Assembly (NCBI RefSeq): GCF_002807685.1
Contig: NZ_PEAX01000007.1
Span: 62,001-126,000 of the forward strand
DNA from: Neoalteromonas flava
GTDB taxonomy: Bacteria; Pseudomonadota; Gammaproteobacteria; Enterobacterales; Alteromonadaceae
Direction of reading: 5' to 3'
DNA: 64,000 nucleotides
Shown here: one piece after another, positions 27,939 to 36,707 of the stretch
Numbering within the stretch: the stretch's first letter is position 1
How the letters are laid out: each line of letters starts with the position of its first letter
Program-made: the position numbers and the translations under genes
Notes under the pieces: model-generated
What the model was told of the DNA's origin: nothing
Seen by the model: only the letters and a program-made list of their open reading frames with translations
Database searches by the model: none

Positions 27939-29732
27939 TTACTCCATCAATGCTTTGATATGTTTAACCGGTGCGCTGCCAAAACTCAAAAACTCCTCGT
28001 GAAATGCCTTCAAGTCGAAGTCTTCTCCCTGTGCAACTTTCCGCTCTTCGCGAAAATCATAAATTTCGCGATAGCCACTGTAGTAGCTGGTCAACTGCAC
28101 TTGGCTTAAGGTAGCACGGCGCCATTTGCCCTCTGCCTCGGCTTGTTCCTGAAACGCTCCATTCATTAGCAGGTCTAGCCCTTCTTCTTTGCTCATGCCA
28201 TTCACTTGAATGGCATAATCTAAAATGGTGTTACAGATAACGCGTAAATTCCACTTGTAATACATCAGCCACATCTCTGGCTCAAAGTCGGCATAGCCTT
28301 CTTCCAACATCATACGTTCAGAATAAACCGCCCAACCTTCAATCATTGCGCCGTTGCCAAAAACACTCTTAATTAATGATGGAGAGTTATTGGAATAAAC
28401 TAACTGCGTATAGTGACCAGGGATAGCCTCATGGATATTCAGGATCTGCAGGATCCAATGATTGTATTCGCGCAGATAAGATTCAGCTTGTTCTTCTGTC
28501 ATATCATCAAGCGGGGTCACATTGTAGTAAGTGTTCTCTTTCTTCTCGTAAGGGCCAGGAGCGCTAATCGATGCACCAGCAAAACCGCGCATATATTCAG
28601 GTGTTTCTCTCACAACTAACGGTTTTTCGGGATCAAGCTCAATCAGGTCATGCTCGCGGACGAAAGCTTCCAACATAGGAATTTGTTCGCGGATTTCAGC
28701 CACAAAGTTTTCCCTTTGTACGTGCTTCACTGATAAGTGCTTGATCAACGTCGCTATTGCCTCACTTTCCGCGGCAGGCTGCGGTGTATCAGGAAAGTAC
28801 TTTGGCCACAATTGCGTAGTCAGCTTAACCATTTCAGCAGTGACCTCAGCTTTATCCTGCAAGGCTTTTTCATACATTTGTTTGGCGCTGTAACCAGACT
28901 GAATATCAAAGGTAAACTTTTGCTCGTACAGTGTCTCACCGATACGAAACGAACGCGCATTACCATTTTCAACTAAAGCGGTTTCGAGCGCTTGCAAGTA
29001 CGCAATATAACCATTGACGGCATCAATCGCTGCGCTCAAGCGAGCGGCAAATATCGTTTGCTCATCTGCACTCAAATCACTGTCTGGCAGCATCGCAAGG
29101 ATGTCTTCATTCAATACGCTAAACACGCCTTGATTCTGGGCAATAGCTAATTGCGTATGCTCTATCGTTGGGATCGTGATATTCGCTTGTGCTGCGTTGT
29201 AAAAATCAGGCACGTATTGCAATCGGTTGAATACTTGCCTAACTTTTTCCACATTTGATTTAAATCGACTATTTAAAATATTGGCAAATCCATAGGCGAC
29301 GTTGTACTGCGATGGATCCCATTGATAGGACTGAAAGGTATCAAGCTCCCAGAGGCTTTGCTTAAGCGTGTTTTCAATCAAAAAGTAATCGATCTTATTG
29401 GCATTGTTAATCTGCTCTAAATCGAAGCGTTCAAGTTCAGCAAGTTGCTCTGCGATGAAGTTGCGGTCTGATTCTCGCGCTGCTGCATCCGGAATCCGGA
29501 TCACATCATCAAATTTACCGTACCCGGCCCATACGGAGTATTCCGGATACTGGCGCCAAAAACTTTCGATAAAGGCTTCACTGTATGCTGCAAAGGCCGC
29601 GTTCTGGTCTGTTTGTGCGGCGGCATTTTCTGGTGCGTCAGAGGCTGCCGATGGATTGTTTGCCACATTGGGTTGGCAGGCAGCTAGCGTTAATGACGAA
29701 CAAATGAGTATGGTTAGGGCAGTTTTCTTCAT
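27939..29732 (-). CDS. DUF885 family lipoprotein, putative metallopeptidase-like
   Basis: About 597 residues from ATG 29732. Signal sequence with lipobox LAAC (residues 17-20) and a disordered Ala/Asn/Ser-rich linker, so it is probably lipid-anchored in the periplasm. The body is helical; HEAIPGHYTQLVY near the C-terminal third is the HExxxxH-like motif of DUF885, and GWAVYSERMMLEEG follows as usual. DUF885 is thought to be a metallopeptidase-like family; activity is inferred. AAAGG precedes the ATG. First gene of a likely DUF885-yhhN pair. Confidence 0.9.
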   Translation of the reverse strand: MKKTALTILICSSLTLAACQPNVANNPSAASDAPENAAAQTDQNAAFAAYSEAFIESFWRQYPEYSVWAGYGKFDDVIRIPDAAARESDRNFIAEQLAELERFDLEQINNANKIDYFLIENTLKQSLWELDTFQSYQWDPSQYNVAYGFANILNSRFKSNVEKVRQVFNRLQYVPDFYNAAQANITIPTIEHTQLAIAQNQGVFSVLNEDILAMLPDSDLSADEQTIFAARLSAAIDAVNGYIAYLQALETALVENGNARSFRIGETLYEQKFTFDIQSGYSAKQMYEKALQDKAEVTAEMVKLTTQLWPKYFPDTPQPAAESEAIATLIKHLSVKHVQRENFVAEIREQIPMLEAFVREHDLIELDPEKPLVVRETPEYMRGFAGASISAPGPYEKKENTYYNVTPLDDMTEEQAESYLREYNHWILQILNIHEAIPGHYTQLVYSNNSPSLIKSVFGNGAMIEGWAVYSERMMLEEGYADFEPEMWLMYYKWNLRVICNTILDYAIQVNGMSKEEGLDLLMNGAFQEQAEAEGKWRRATLSQVQLTSYYSGYREIYDFREERKVAQGEDFDLKAFHEEFLSFGSAPVKHIKALME

Positions 29733-30050
29733 TTTGGAGGCCTTTCGTTTTTGTTTATCGTAGCAGAGAAACGCCAGAATAATTACCATCAATTTCGCTC
29801 TTCTCTCGGTCGTGTAACGTAACGACTTTTTGCAAATTTATTCACCGAAACTGCGTCTGTGTAGCCGAGTCGACATAGGGTTCGTGCGAAGAATTTATGG
29901 TTGTGACGCTACAGCTGGCGACAACAAGCCACGGAATAGTCATTGAGAAATAATCATTGCCGCTGGCATATTGATTTGAGATTGGCTGGCAAAAGCGAGT
30001 AAGCCCGTATAGCATGAATGCCAGTGTTTTCATTACCTGTCGTTAACTAC
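29733..30050. other. Divergent intergenic region
   Basis: 318 bases between the DUF885 gene (minus) and the large membrane protein gene (plus). It must contain both promoters. The minus-strand ORF 29842-30033 looks like chance: no ribosome binding site and no recognisable domain. I see no palindrome or RNA gene I would defend. Confidence 0.5.
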
Positions 30051-31337
30051 ATGGAAGAGACCCAAACAGAAAAATCAACCTGGTTGCAACGGCTAAAAGA
30101 ACAAAGTTGGGAAGCTGAGTTATTGGTTTCTGCGATTGGAACCTTTGCATCATTTCAATTATTTGCTGTAGTGAAGTGGTTAATGTTTGTAATGATCGAT
30201 TACTTACCACCGACACAATATTTTATTGGTTATATTGCGACCTATACAGGAATGCTCGCAGTTAGCATGCTAACAAGCATGTTTATTTTGCATTTTTTTC
30301 TGCGTTTTTATTGGGTAGGTTTAGTTGGGCTGAATTCTGTATTTAGTGAGACCGAAAGTAAAAACAGCGCATTTTCTGAAATTTATACGGTAAAAATGCT
30401 GGCAATCTTGCCTAAAGTAAAAGACTCGATACACAAAGTAGATGATCAGTGCAGTGTGATTTTTTCTATCGCTTTTTGCTTAATGGTCATTTATGCCTAT
30501 TTTGCTGCATTGCTAGGTTTGTTCATCGTTTTTTACAATGTGTTAGAGCCCTATCTACCACACTGGTTGTTGATCATGCCCGCTGTGTTTGTGGTGACTA
30601 CCGCAATTGTTCAAGCGTTAGTCAGTGTAATCGCCAATTTGAAGCGCTTTCATGCGGATCAACGAATTCAGACCCTGTACTTTCAAGTCACACGGTTTCA
30701 AAATTGGGTCTTCTTAGGGCCTTTCTTTACGCCAGTTCTGCAGATCTTAATGTCATTCTGGAGTAATTTCAGGAACAAAAAACGGTTGTTTTTATTGCAG
30801 GGAGGATGTTTTGCTATAGGCCTCTGTTCATCCGTTTATTTCACCGTTAACTCAAAGGTACAGTACTTTTTAGAAGAAGATTACTTTGCTGACGGCACTC
30901 GCGTTTACACCGAATTTTATGCGCAAAATAATGCTCAGGCTGAATTCTTAATTGCCCCAGAGATCCAGGCTGAGATCTTACGTAAGCCAGTAACAACCCT
31001 TTTTATTCCGGTGTTTCGCCATGAGAATCGGGTTAGTCAGCCACTGTGTGAGGAATCTTTGCAGTTTCGTGAAGACGCGAGCAAGCGTGAAATGAAAATG
31101 GCATGTTACCAGTATTACCATGCAGTATTGTTAAACGGTCATGCGATAACGCCTAATTTTAAACGTATGAACCATCCTCAGACTGGGCAAGCCGGCATTT
31201 TTGCTTACCTTGATTTGAGTGAAGCAAATGCGGGTGACAACATGCTGACAATTCGCAAAGAGCTACATGCTGAAGATAATATGCAGTGGACTATTCCGTT
31301 CTTTTTAGTTGATAGTAATGGGTTTAATGGTAATTAG
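30051..31337 (+). CDS. Large membrane protein of unknown function
   Basis: About 428 residues from ATG 30051 (an in-frame ATG 11 codons earlier also exists; neither has a good ribosome binding site). Four hydrophobic helices in the first 210 residues (about 25-45, 60-85, 140-165, 170-195), a fifth around 255-275 (LFLLQGGCFAIGLCSSVYF), then a 150-residue soluble domain likely periplasmic, containing four Cys. No known family recognised. It stands alone, between divergent and convergent neighbours. Confidence 0.78.
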   Translation: MEETQTEKSTWLQRLKEQSWEAELLVSAIGTFASFQLFAVVKWLMFVMIDYLPPTQYFIGYIATYTGMLAVSMLTSMFILHFFLRFYWVGLVGLNSVFSETESKNSAFSEIYTVKMLAILPKVKDSIHKVDDQCSVIFSIAFCLMVIYAYFAALLGLFIVFYNVLEPYLPHWLLIMPAVFVVTTAIVQALVSVIANLKRFHADQRIQTLYFQVTRFQNWVFLGPFFTPVLQILMSFWSNFRNKKRLFLLQGGCFAIGLCSSVYFTVNSKVQYFLEEDYFADGTRVYTEFYAQNNAQAEFLIAPEIQAEILRKPVTTLFIPVFRHENRVSQPLCEESLQFREDASKREMKMACYQYYHAVLLNGHAITPNFKRMNHPQTGQAGIFAYLDLSEANAGDNMLTIRKELHAEDNMQWTIPFFLVDSNGFNGN

Positions 31338-31412
31338 GTGAGGCTCCCTAGTGTATGACTAATAGCGCAGGTTGCTTTTCGTAGCAGGTTTAGGGGCAAG
31401 CTTGCAGAAGTA

Positions 31413-31432
31413 GAGCCCAGCGAAGTGGGCTC
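31413..31432. terminator. Symmetric hairpin between convergent genes
   Basis: GAGCCCA (31413-31419) and TGGGCTC (31426-31432) form a 7-bp perfect stem around the loop GCGAAG. It lies between the stops of the convergent 30051-31337 gene and yceI-like gene and could end transcription from both sides, but there is no T-run on either side, so it may instead be a REP-like repeat or a Rho-associated hairpin. Confidence 0.4.
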
Positions 31433-31463
31433 CGGTCATGTCGTTGTCGAGTCTGCTTGATTG

Positions 31464-32033
31464 TTATTGCGATTGTTTTAAAGTGACAGAAAATGTCACA
31501 GGAACCGCATAGCTAATACTGTTTAGCCCTGCGATTTTACGCAAAGCATCTACACCCGCGGTTAATCCAAACTGACTGGCATTGACTAAGCTAGGCTTTA
31601 CGGTATGCGCACTGATCGTAGTGTTGTTCAAGCGCTGAACATTAACCACAAAACTGACTTCAGCAGTCTCACCATGCAATGACAAAGTACCAGACTGCGT
31701 CATTTGTTTTGATTCACCCACTGCCATACTCATAACCTCCGCTGGCAGTTGTGTACTAAAACTGGCTTGCGCGTACTCACTGACGTTAAATAGCATCTCT
31801 TGCATGCGCGTGTTACGGACCGGGATCATGGTATTGACCGAGGTCAGATCAATGCTAATGGTTAAGCTGCCATCTTTGCTCAACTCACCACTTAATCGGT
31901 CGAAGGTATGTACCTCTGCAATATGTTCATTTTTGGTTGAAATGAAGTGCAGTGCGCTGGCGTCATTGTCGAGTTGCCAGTTGGCAAAAACTGAGGTTGA
32001 TAAAAACAGCAAGCCCAGTGATAAAAAACGCAT
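31464..32033 (-). CDS. YceI family periplasmic protein
   Basis: 189 residues from ATG 32033, with GGAG upstream and a clear signal peptide (MRFLSLGLLFLSTSVFA). The mature part is the lipocalin-like YceI fold: NWQLDNDASALHF at the start, SIDLTSVNTMIPVRNTRMQEMLF in the middle. YceI proteins bind isoprenoid-type lipids; role not defined. It lies 13 bases downstream of cysQ, same strand, and may be read from the nudE-cysQ promoter. Confidence 0.9.
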   Translation of the reverse strand: MRFLSLGLLFLSTSVFANWQLDNDASALHFISTKNEHIAEVHTFDRLSGELSKDGSLTISIDLTSVNTMIPVRNTRMQEMLFNVSEYAQASFSTQLPAEVMSMAVGESKQMTQSGTLSLHGETAEVSFVVNVQRLNNTTISAHTVKPSLVNASQFGLTAGVDALRKIAGLNSISYAVPVTFSVTLKQSQ

Positions 32034-32046
32034 ATAAACTCCGTAA

Positions 32047-32868
32047 TTAAAAATAGTTAACGATGCTTTGCCAATCGACGCGAGGATCGCCGAGTACCAC
32101 AAAGTCTGGGTTTTCCAGAGAATTACGTTGGTTATAGGTTAAAGGCTCAAAATTAGCAGCGAGTATTTTGCCGCCGGCTTCATTGATAATGCATTGTGAT
32201 GCACCCGTGTCCCACTCGCCAGTAACGCCCAAACGCATGAATACATCTGCTTTACCTTCAGCGATAAAGCAAGACTTGAGTGAGCAGCTACCTAATGGCA
32301 AAGTTTGATAAACGCGTTTGGCGCTCATGCGCGAAAAGACCTTCTCACGTGATTGGCGTCGACTAATTGCAATAATCACAACGCTGTCACTTGGATCGTC
32401 GAGTTTGCGCACATGTATTTGGCGTTCTCCTTCAGGGCAATCTTTAAACGCACCATCTCCCTTTGTAGCATAATAAAGCGACTGCCCAGGCGGCCAAAAA
32501 ATGACTCCAATAACCGGTTCGTTGTTTTCAATCAGCGCAATATTGACGGCAAAATCCCCACTGCGGGCGATGAATTCCTGCGTGCCGTCAATAGGGTCAA
32601 TTAGCCAATAACGTTCCCAATGTTGGCGTTCTGCAAGGCGTTCAATCTTAGACTCTTCAGACATGATCGGAATATCAGGGGTCTGTTGGGTGAGCATTTC
32701 GGTGATGATTTCATTGGCATGATAGTCCGCACTGGTTACGGGCGACTCATCTGCCTTCTCATAACTCTTATAGTCACCAGAATCATAGATTTCGAGTACA
32801 GCAGCTCCCGCTTTACACGCCGCCTCTTTGGCTAAGTTAAGCAGAAAGTCCTTGCTGTAATCTGACAT
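32047..32868 (-). CDS. cysQ: 3'(2'),5'-bisphosphate nucleotidase CysQ
   Basis: 273 residues from ATG 32868. Inositol-monophosphatase fold with metal-binding motifs SEESKIE, LIDPIDGTQEF (DPIDGT) and GVTGEWDTGASQ. It dephosphorylates PAP/PAPS-derived 3'-phosphoadenosine nucleotides, relieving their inhibition of sulfate assimilation. The ATG overlaps the nudE stop by one base (TGATG), so the two are coupled; nudE-cysQ adjacency is typical of gammaproteobacteria. Confidence 0.95.
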   Translation of the reverse strand: MSDYSKDFLLNLAKEAACKAGAAVLEIYDSGDYKSYEKADESPVTSADYHANEIITEMLTQQTPDIPIMSEESKIERLAERQHWERYWLIDPIDGTQEFIARSGDFAVNIALIENNEPVIGVIFWPPGQSLYYATKGDGAFKDCPEGERQIHVRKLDDPSDSVVIIAISRRQSREKVFSRMSAKRVYQTLPLGSCSLKSCFIAEGKADVFMRLGVTGEWDTGASQCIINEAGGKILAANFEPLTYNQRNSLENPDFVVLGDPRVDWQSIVNYF

Positions 32869-33434
32869 CACTCTTGTTCCTTTAACCACCGTTTTAATAA
32901 GAATAGCGCAGCAATGCCACGTGCTTCAATAAAGTCTGCGCGCGCTAACAATTCGTCAGTATCATCAAGTGACCACTTAATCACTTCAAGCGGTTCAGGT
33001 TCGTCGCCTTCAAGCCTTTGCGGATATAAATCTTGAGCGACCACGATGTTCATACGTGAGCTGAAAAATGTCGGCGCCATGCCAACGGTATGTATATCAT
33101 GCAGTTGGCGGGCAGCAAAGCCGACTTCTTCTTGAAGTTCCCGATTCGCAGCCTGTAAGGGAGTCTCTCCTGGGTCGATCAAGCCTTTGGGGAAGCCCAG
33201 CTGATAGGAATGCGTGCCCGCAGCATACTCGCGGATCAGATAAAAATTCTTGTCATCGAGCATTGGGATGATCATTACTGCGCCACGATTTTGCCCCGCC
33301 ATGCGTTCAAACTGACGAGTTGCGCCGTTTGAAAACTCTAGATCAACCTGCTCCACATTGAAAAAGCGACTCTTGGCGACTATTTCGCGATGGTGGATCG
33401 TAGGTAATGGTTTGTTCGGGTCTATTTTACTCAT
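32868..33434 (-). CDS. nudE: ADP compounds hydrolase NudE
   Basis: 188 residues from ATG 33434. A complete Nudix box begins at GLIDPGETPLQAANRE and continues LQEEVG, matching G-x5-E-x7-RE-U-x-EE-x-G-U. NudE hydrolyses ADP-ribose, Ap3A and NADH-type compounds. It is divergent from yrfG across about 110 bases. Confidence 0.94.
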   Translation of the reverse strand: MSKIDPNKPLPTIHHREIVAKSRFFNVEQVDLEFSNGATRQFERMAGQNRGAVMIIPMLDDKNFYLIREYAAGTHSYQLGFPKGLIDPGETPLQAANRELQEEVGFAARQLHDIHTVGMAPTFFSSRMNIVVAQDLYPQRLEGDEPEPLEVIKWSLDDTDELLARADFIEARGIAALFLLKRWLKEQE

Positions 33435-33545
33435 CAACTGAACCAGTTAAACTTCACTATGAATTTGTACTGTCCCGCTCTCAGATCCGATCGAAGACAG
33501 TCATCGTTGTTAATTTACCGCTTACTCTAAATCAAGGACCACCAC

Positions 33546-34235
33546 TTGCCAAATATTGACTGGGAAAACATTCATACCGTTCTTCTCGACATGGACGGAA
33601 CGTTGCTGGATTTGCACTTTGATAACTATTTCTGGATTGAGCATTTACCGCAAAAGATAGCCGAAAAGACGGGACAGCCAGTAGAGAAATGCCGCGCAGA
33701 TATGCTGGCACACTATGCTCGCATCACGGGTCAAATCGAATGGTATTGCTTGGATTATTGGGCCGATTACTTAGATATGGACATAATGGCTGCAAAACGT
33801 GAAGTCGAACACCTTATCAGTATGCGCGACGATACCATCCCGTTTTTGGATGCATTGAAAGCCAGTGGTCGAGAGGTCATTCTAGTAACCAATGCGCATC
33901 CAGGTAGTTTGTCATTGAAAGTTGAACATACTCAACTTGATAGTCATATTGATCAGTTAATTTCCACTCACCAATTTGGGGTGACTAAAGAATCACAATT
34001 ACTGTGGCAGAAATTACAAGAATTCACCGGTTTTGATGCTAACAAAACGCTGTTTGTGGATGACAGTTTGCCTATTCTTGGTGCAGCCAAAACCTTTGGT
34101 ATTGCACATTTACTGGCAGTAGAAAATCCAGATAGCCAATTGCCGGCACGTCAGATTGATGACTTTGAATCGGTCAATGACTATCGAACATTAATTGATG
34201 ATATTGCGCGTTATCCGATTAGAAATCCTGATTAA
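33546..34235 (+). CDS. yrfG: GMP/IMP nucleotidase YrfG (HAD family)
   Basis: 229 residues; HAD motif I is LLDMDGTLLDLHFDN, motif II VILVTNAHP, and motif IV LFVDDSLPIL. The LDLHFDNYFW context is characteristic of YrfG, a 5'-nucleotidase acting on GMP and IMP. The TTG start has AAGGA 8 bases upstream. In enterics yrfG lies beside hslR-hslO and nudE; here hslR-hslO are 14 kb away beyond the gsp operon. Confidence 0.93.
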   Translation: MPNIDWENIHTVLLDMDGTLLDLHFDNYFWIEHLPQKIAEKTGQPVEKCRADMLAHYARITGQIEWYCLDYWADYLDMDIMAAKREVEHLISMRDDTIPFLDALKASGREVILVTNAHPGSLSLKVEHTQLDSHIDQLISTHQFGVTKESQLLWQKLQEFTGFDANKTLFVDDSLPILGAAKTFGIAHLLAVENPDSQLPARQIDDFESVNDYRTLIDDIARYPIRNPD

Positions 34236-34253
34236 GGTAGCGAGGAGAATACG

Positions 34254-34793
34254 ATGAAGCGGCTATTTGTAGGTTCACTGAATCCTGTCAAAATTCAAGC
34301 GGGCAAGCGCGCGTTGAGTCAGTGGTTTGATAACGCTCATGTAGAAGTACAAGGTATCGCTGTACCGTCTGGCGTGGCAGACCAACCAATGACCGAGGCA
34401 GAAACGCGGTTGGGTGCGGTCAATCGGGTTCGCAAGTGTTTGGCCGAATTAAACTTAAATGCCACTGAGTATGACTGGGTTATTGCCTATGAGGGCGGCG
34501 TGGATATGTTTGAAGATGGCCCGGCAACATTTGCTTATGTCGCTATCAGTAACGGTAAAAAGTTGGCCGTCGGTCGCTCTGGCAATCTACCGCTTCCGCG
34601 TCCAGTGTATGCAGAACTCCTCAAAGGAAAAGAACTGGGCCCAGTGATTGATAAATATTTCAACACCCAAAATATTAAACAAAAAGGTGGTGCCATTGGG
34701 GTTTTAACCAAAGGCTTAGCCACACGTCAGAGTGTGTATGAAACTGCCACCATTATGGCGATAAGCACTTACACGGATGCAGTTAATGCCTAA
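34254..34793 (+). CDS. yjjX: Inosine/xanthosine triphosphatase YjjX
   Basis: 179 residues. The N-terminus MKRLFVGSLNPVKIQAGKRA is the NTPase N-K motif, and VPSGVADQPMTEAETRLGA and EGGVD are conserved in YjjX. It removes non-canonical ITP/XTP. It follows yrfG by 18 bases with GAGGAG upstream of the ATG, so the purine-nucleotide genes yrfG-yjjX form an operon. Confidence 0.93.
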   Translation: MKRLFVGSLNPVKIQAGKRALSQWFDNAHVEVQGIAVPSGVADQPMTEAETRLGAVNRVRKCLAELNLNATEYDWVIAYEGGVDMFEDGPATFAYVAISNGKKLAVGRSGNLPLPRPVYAELLKGKELGPVIDKYFNTQNIKQKGGAIGVLTKGLATRQSVYETATIMAISTYTDAVNA

Positions 34794-35646
34794 GGTCGCT
34801 TTAGTTACCGGTGCCGCAAGTGGAATAGGACTAGCGCTAACTGAAGGGCTATTGGCACGTGGCTATGACATTGCGATGCTGGATATTGATGAGTCGCGTT
34901 TAATCGATGAGTGCGAACGCTTGCAAGCCGCAATCAAGCTGCAAGGTACACAACGGTTAACGCCCCACCATTGTGATGTTGCCGATAGCGCAAGTATCGA
35001 TCAGGCCGTTACTAATGTTATCGCTGAGCATGGTCATTTGGATGTGTTGATTAATAACGCGGGTGTAGCCGTTGGTGGCGCATTTGGGCAAATGAGCGAA
35101 GCGGATTTTAATTGGCTAATCAATATCAACCTGCTTGGACTTGTGCACATGACGCGCGTTTGCTTACCGCATTTATTGACTCGTCCAAGCGGCAATATTG
35201 TCAATATTTCCAGCCTCTTTGGCATCATCGCACCGCCAGGGCAAACGGCGTATTCAGCATCAAAGTTTGCTGTGCGCGGGTTTTCAAAAGCCTTACAGCA
35301 TGAATTGGTAGAAACCGATATTACCGTTTCTATCGTTTACCCAGGTGGTGTGCGTACCCGTATTGCGAAGCAGTCACGTAAAGCAGAAGGGCTTGATGCT
35401 GCTGAATATCAGCAAGGCATAAAAGAATTTAATCGTGCCCTGGTGTTAGCTCCTGAAAAAGCGGCACAAATTATCTTAGATGGTATGCAGCGGGGGCGGG
35501 CAGAGATCCTAGTGGGAACGGATGCAAAAATTATCCGCTGGTTAGCCAGACTATTTCCACGTCACTATTGGCCTATGGTTGAGAAGCTCATGCCGTCTGG
35601 GCAGTCATTGGATCGGATCCGCGCGTTTTACAATAAAAACCGATAA
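34786..35646 (+). CDS. Short-chain dehydrogenase/reductase
   Basis: 286 residues from ATG 34786, which overlaps the yjjX stop by 8 bases; an ATG three codons earlier is also possible. Classical SDR: TGAASGIG (NAD(P) loop), DVAD, NNAG at about 90, catalytic Ser in VNISSLFG, and YSASK. Membership of the cytosolic classical subfamily is clear; substrate unknown. Confidence 0.9.
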   Translation: MPKVALVTGAASGIGLALTEGLLARGYDIAMLDIDESRLIDECERLQAAIKLQGTQRLTPHHCDVADSASIDQAVTNVIAEHGHLDVLINNAGVAVGGAFGQMSEADFNWLININLLGLVHMTRVCLPHLLTRPSGNIVNISSLFGIIAPPGQTAYSASKFAVRGFSKALQHELVETDITVSIVYPGGVRTRIAKQSRKAEGLDAAEYQQGIKEFNRALVLAPEKAAQIILDGMQRGRAEILVGTDAKIIRWLARLFPRHYWPMVEKLMPSGQSLDRIRAFYNKNR

Positions 35647-35710
35647 AGCTTCGATGGTGGTTAGAAGCTTGTTAGTATTAACCGTAACTTAGCGGGCTAA
35701 CAGGGTCTAC

Positions 35711-36178
35711 ATGCGCGTGTATAAACAGGGCTTTACCTTAATCGAGTTGATCATTGTCATTGTCATCCTTGGCGTTTTAGCCGCAACGGCAGCGCCACGG
35801 TTTCTGAATTTTAGTAGCGATGCCAGAATTGCAGCAATAGAGTCGCTTGAAGGCAGTATGAAGACAGCGTCAGACTTAGTGAATATGAAAGCCCGTATTG
35901 AGAACAAACTGGACTGTGCCACTGACCCTACCGTGGACATGGGCGGAGAAACAATCACACTGCGTTGTGGTTATCCATGTCCGCACCCGAATGGCATCGC
36001 CAAAGCGGTTGTCACTGAAGCCCCCTTTACTTGGGTAGGTGGTAATTGCGGTGGACAGTTGGGTGCTGTGGAAGTGAGAATAAGCGATGCGCCAGACCCT
36101 GCCAATTGCAAAATTCGCTACACCTCAGCCCGTGCCACGCGCCCACCGGGCTTTACAGCAACCACTAGTGGTTGTTGA
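35711..36178 (+). CDS. Type IV pilin-like protein (MSHA/pseudopilin type)
   Basis: 155 residues with a class III signal: short leader MRVYKQG, then FTLIELIIVIVILGVLAAT with Glu at position +5, so it is cut by a prepilin peptidase at G/F. The C-terminal domain carries six Cys (RCGYPCPH, GGNCGG, CKIRY and the final C) and likely disulphide loops, resembling MshA-type major pilins rather than Gsp pseudopilins. It stands apart from the gsp operon on the other strand and its 3-prime end overlaps the convergent membrane protein gene by 14 bases. Confidence 0.85.
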   Translation: MRVYKQGFTLIELIIVIVILGVLAATAAPRFLNFSSDARIAAIESLEGSMKTASDLVNMKARIENKLDCATDPTVDMGGETITLRCGYPCPHPNGIAKAVVTEAPFTWVGGNCGGQLGAVEVRISDAPDPANCKIRYTSARATRPPGFTATTSGC

Positions 36179-36665
36179 AACGCCGCCAGGCAAGTGATTG
36201 GCCCCAGTAAAACAGCACATAAGTTACGACCACAAAAACAAAGCATTGCGCAATAGGATAGTTTGATACGTAATGTGCAGGCCATGATATCGCTGCAGCA
36301 AAATTATGAAATTGCTCAACAAAGGCATTCACTAAAAGTCGAATAATGGCATTCAAGCCACTGCCTTGTACAAGATTGTCCCAGCCTTGCCAGTCGGCGA
36401 CGAACTCCCTGACTTGCTTAAATTCAATAAAGATTAATTGGGTAAATGCTACGCAACCATAGTACCCGCCACCGAACTCCAACCATTTCTTCGTTATTGG
36501 GGTGCTGTTCTTGTCTGCTAAGTCATCATCAAGTTCATCTAGGATGTCATCATTGCCTTCTTTGCCACGATAAATCCCTTTTTTGTAGGCTGTGTAATGC
36601 AGCAGAACACTGGCCATGAAAAGCACTGTTCCAACCTTCAGTGTTTCTATTAAGATCGCTTCCAT
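36165..36665 (-). CDS. Membrane protein, function unknown
   Basis: 166 residues with a N-terminal helix (6-24), an acidic stretch DDILDELDDDLADKN (about 38-52), and two further hydrophobic regions near 105-120 and 140-160. No family recognised. It lies downstream of gspN, same strand, 42 bases away, so it may be co-transcribed with the end of the gsp operon. Confidence 0.65.
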   Translation of the reverse strand: MEAILIETLKVGTVLFMASVLLHYTAYKKGIYRGKEGNDDILDELDDDLADKNSTPITKKWLEFGGGYYGCVAFTQLIFIEFKQVREFVADWQGWDNLVQGSGLNAIIRLLVNAFVEQFHNFAAAISWPAHYVSNYPIAQCFVFVVVTYVLFYWGQSLAWRRFNNH

Positions 36666-36707
36666 TGCCTGACTCCCTGCGTGTTTTGGCTGTGTGCTTT
36701 TGATCTT

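Noticed and set aside
29842-30033. Minus-strand ORF of 63 codons in the divergent gap
   Set aside because: No ribosome binding site or conserved residue pattern; would overlap the promoter of the neighbouring gene.
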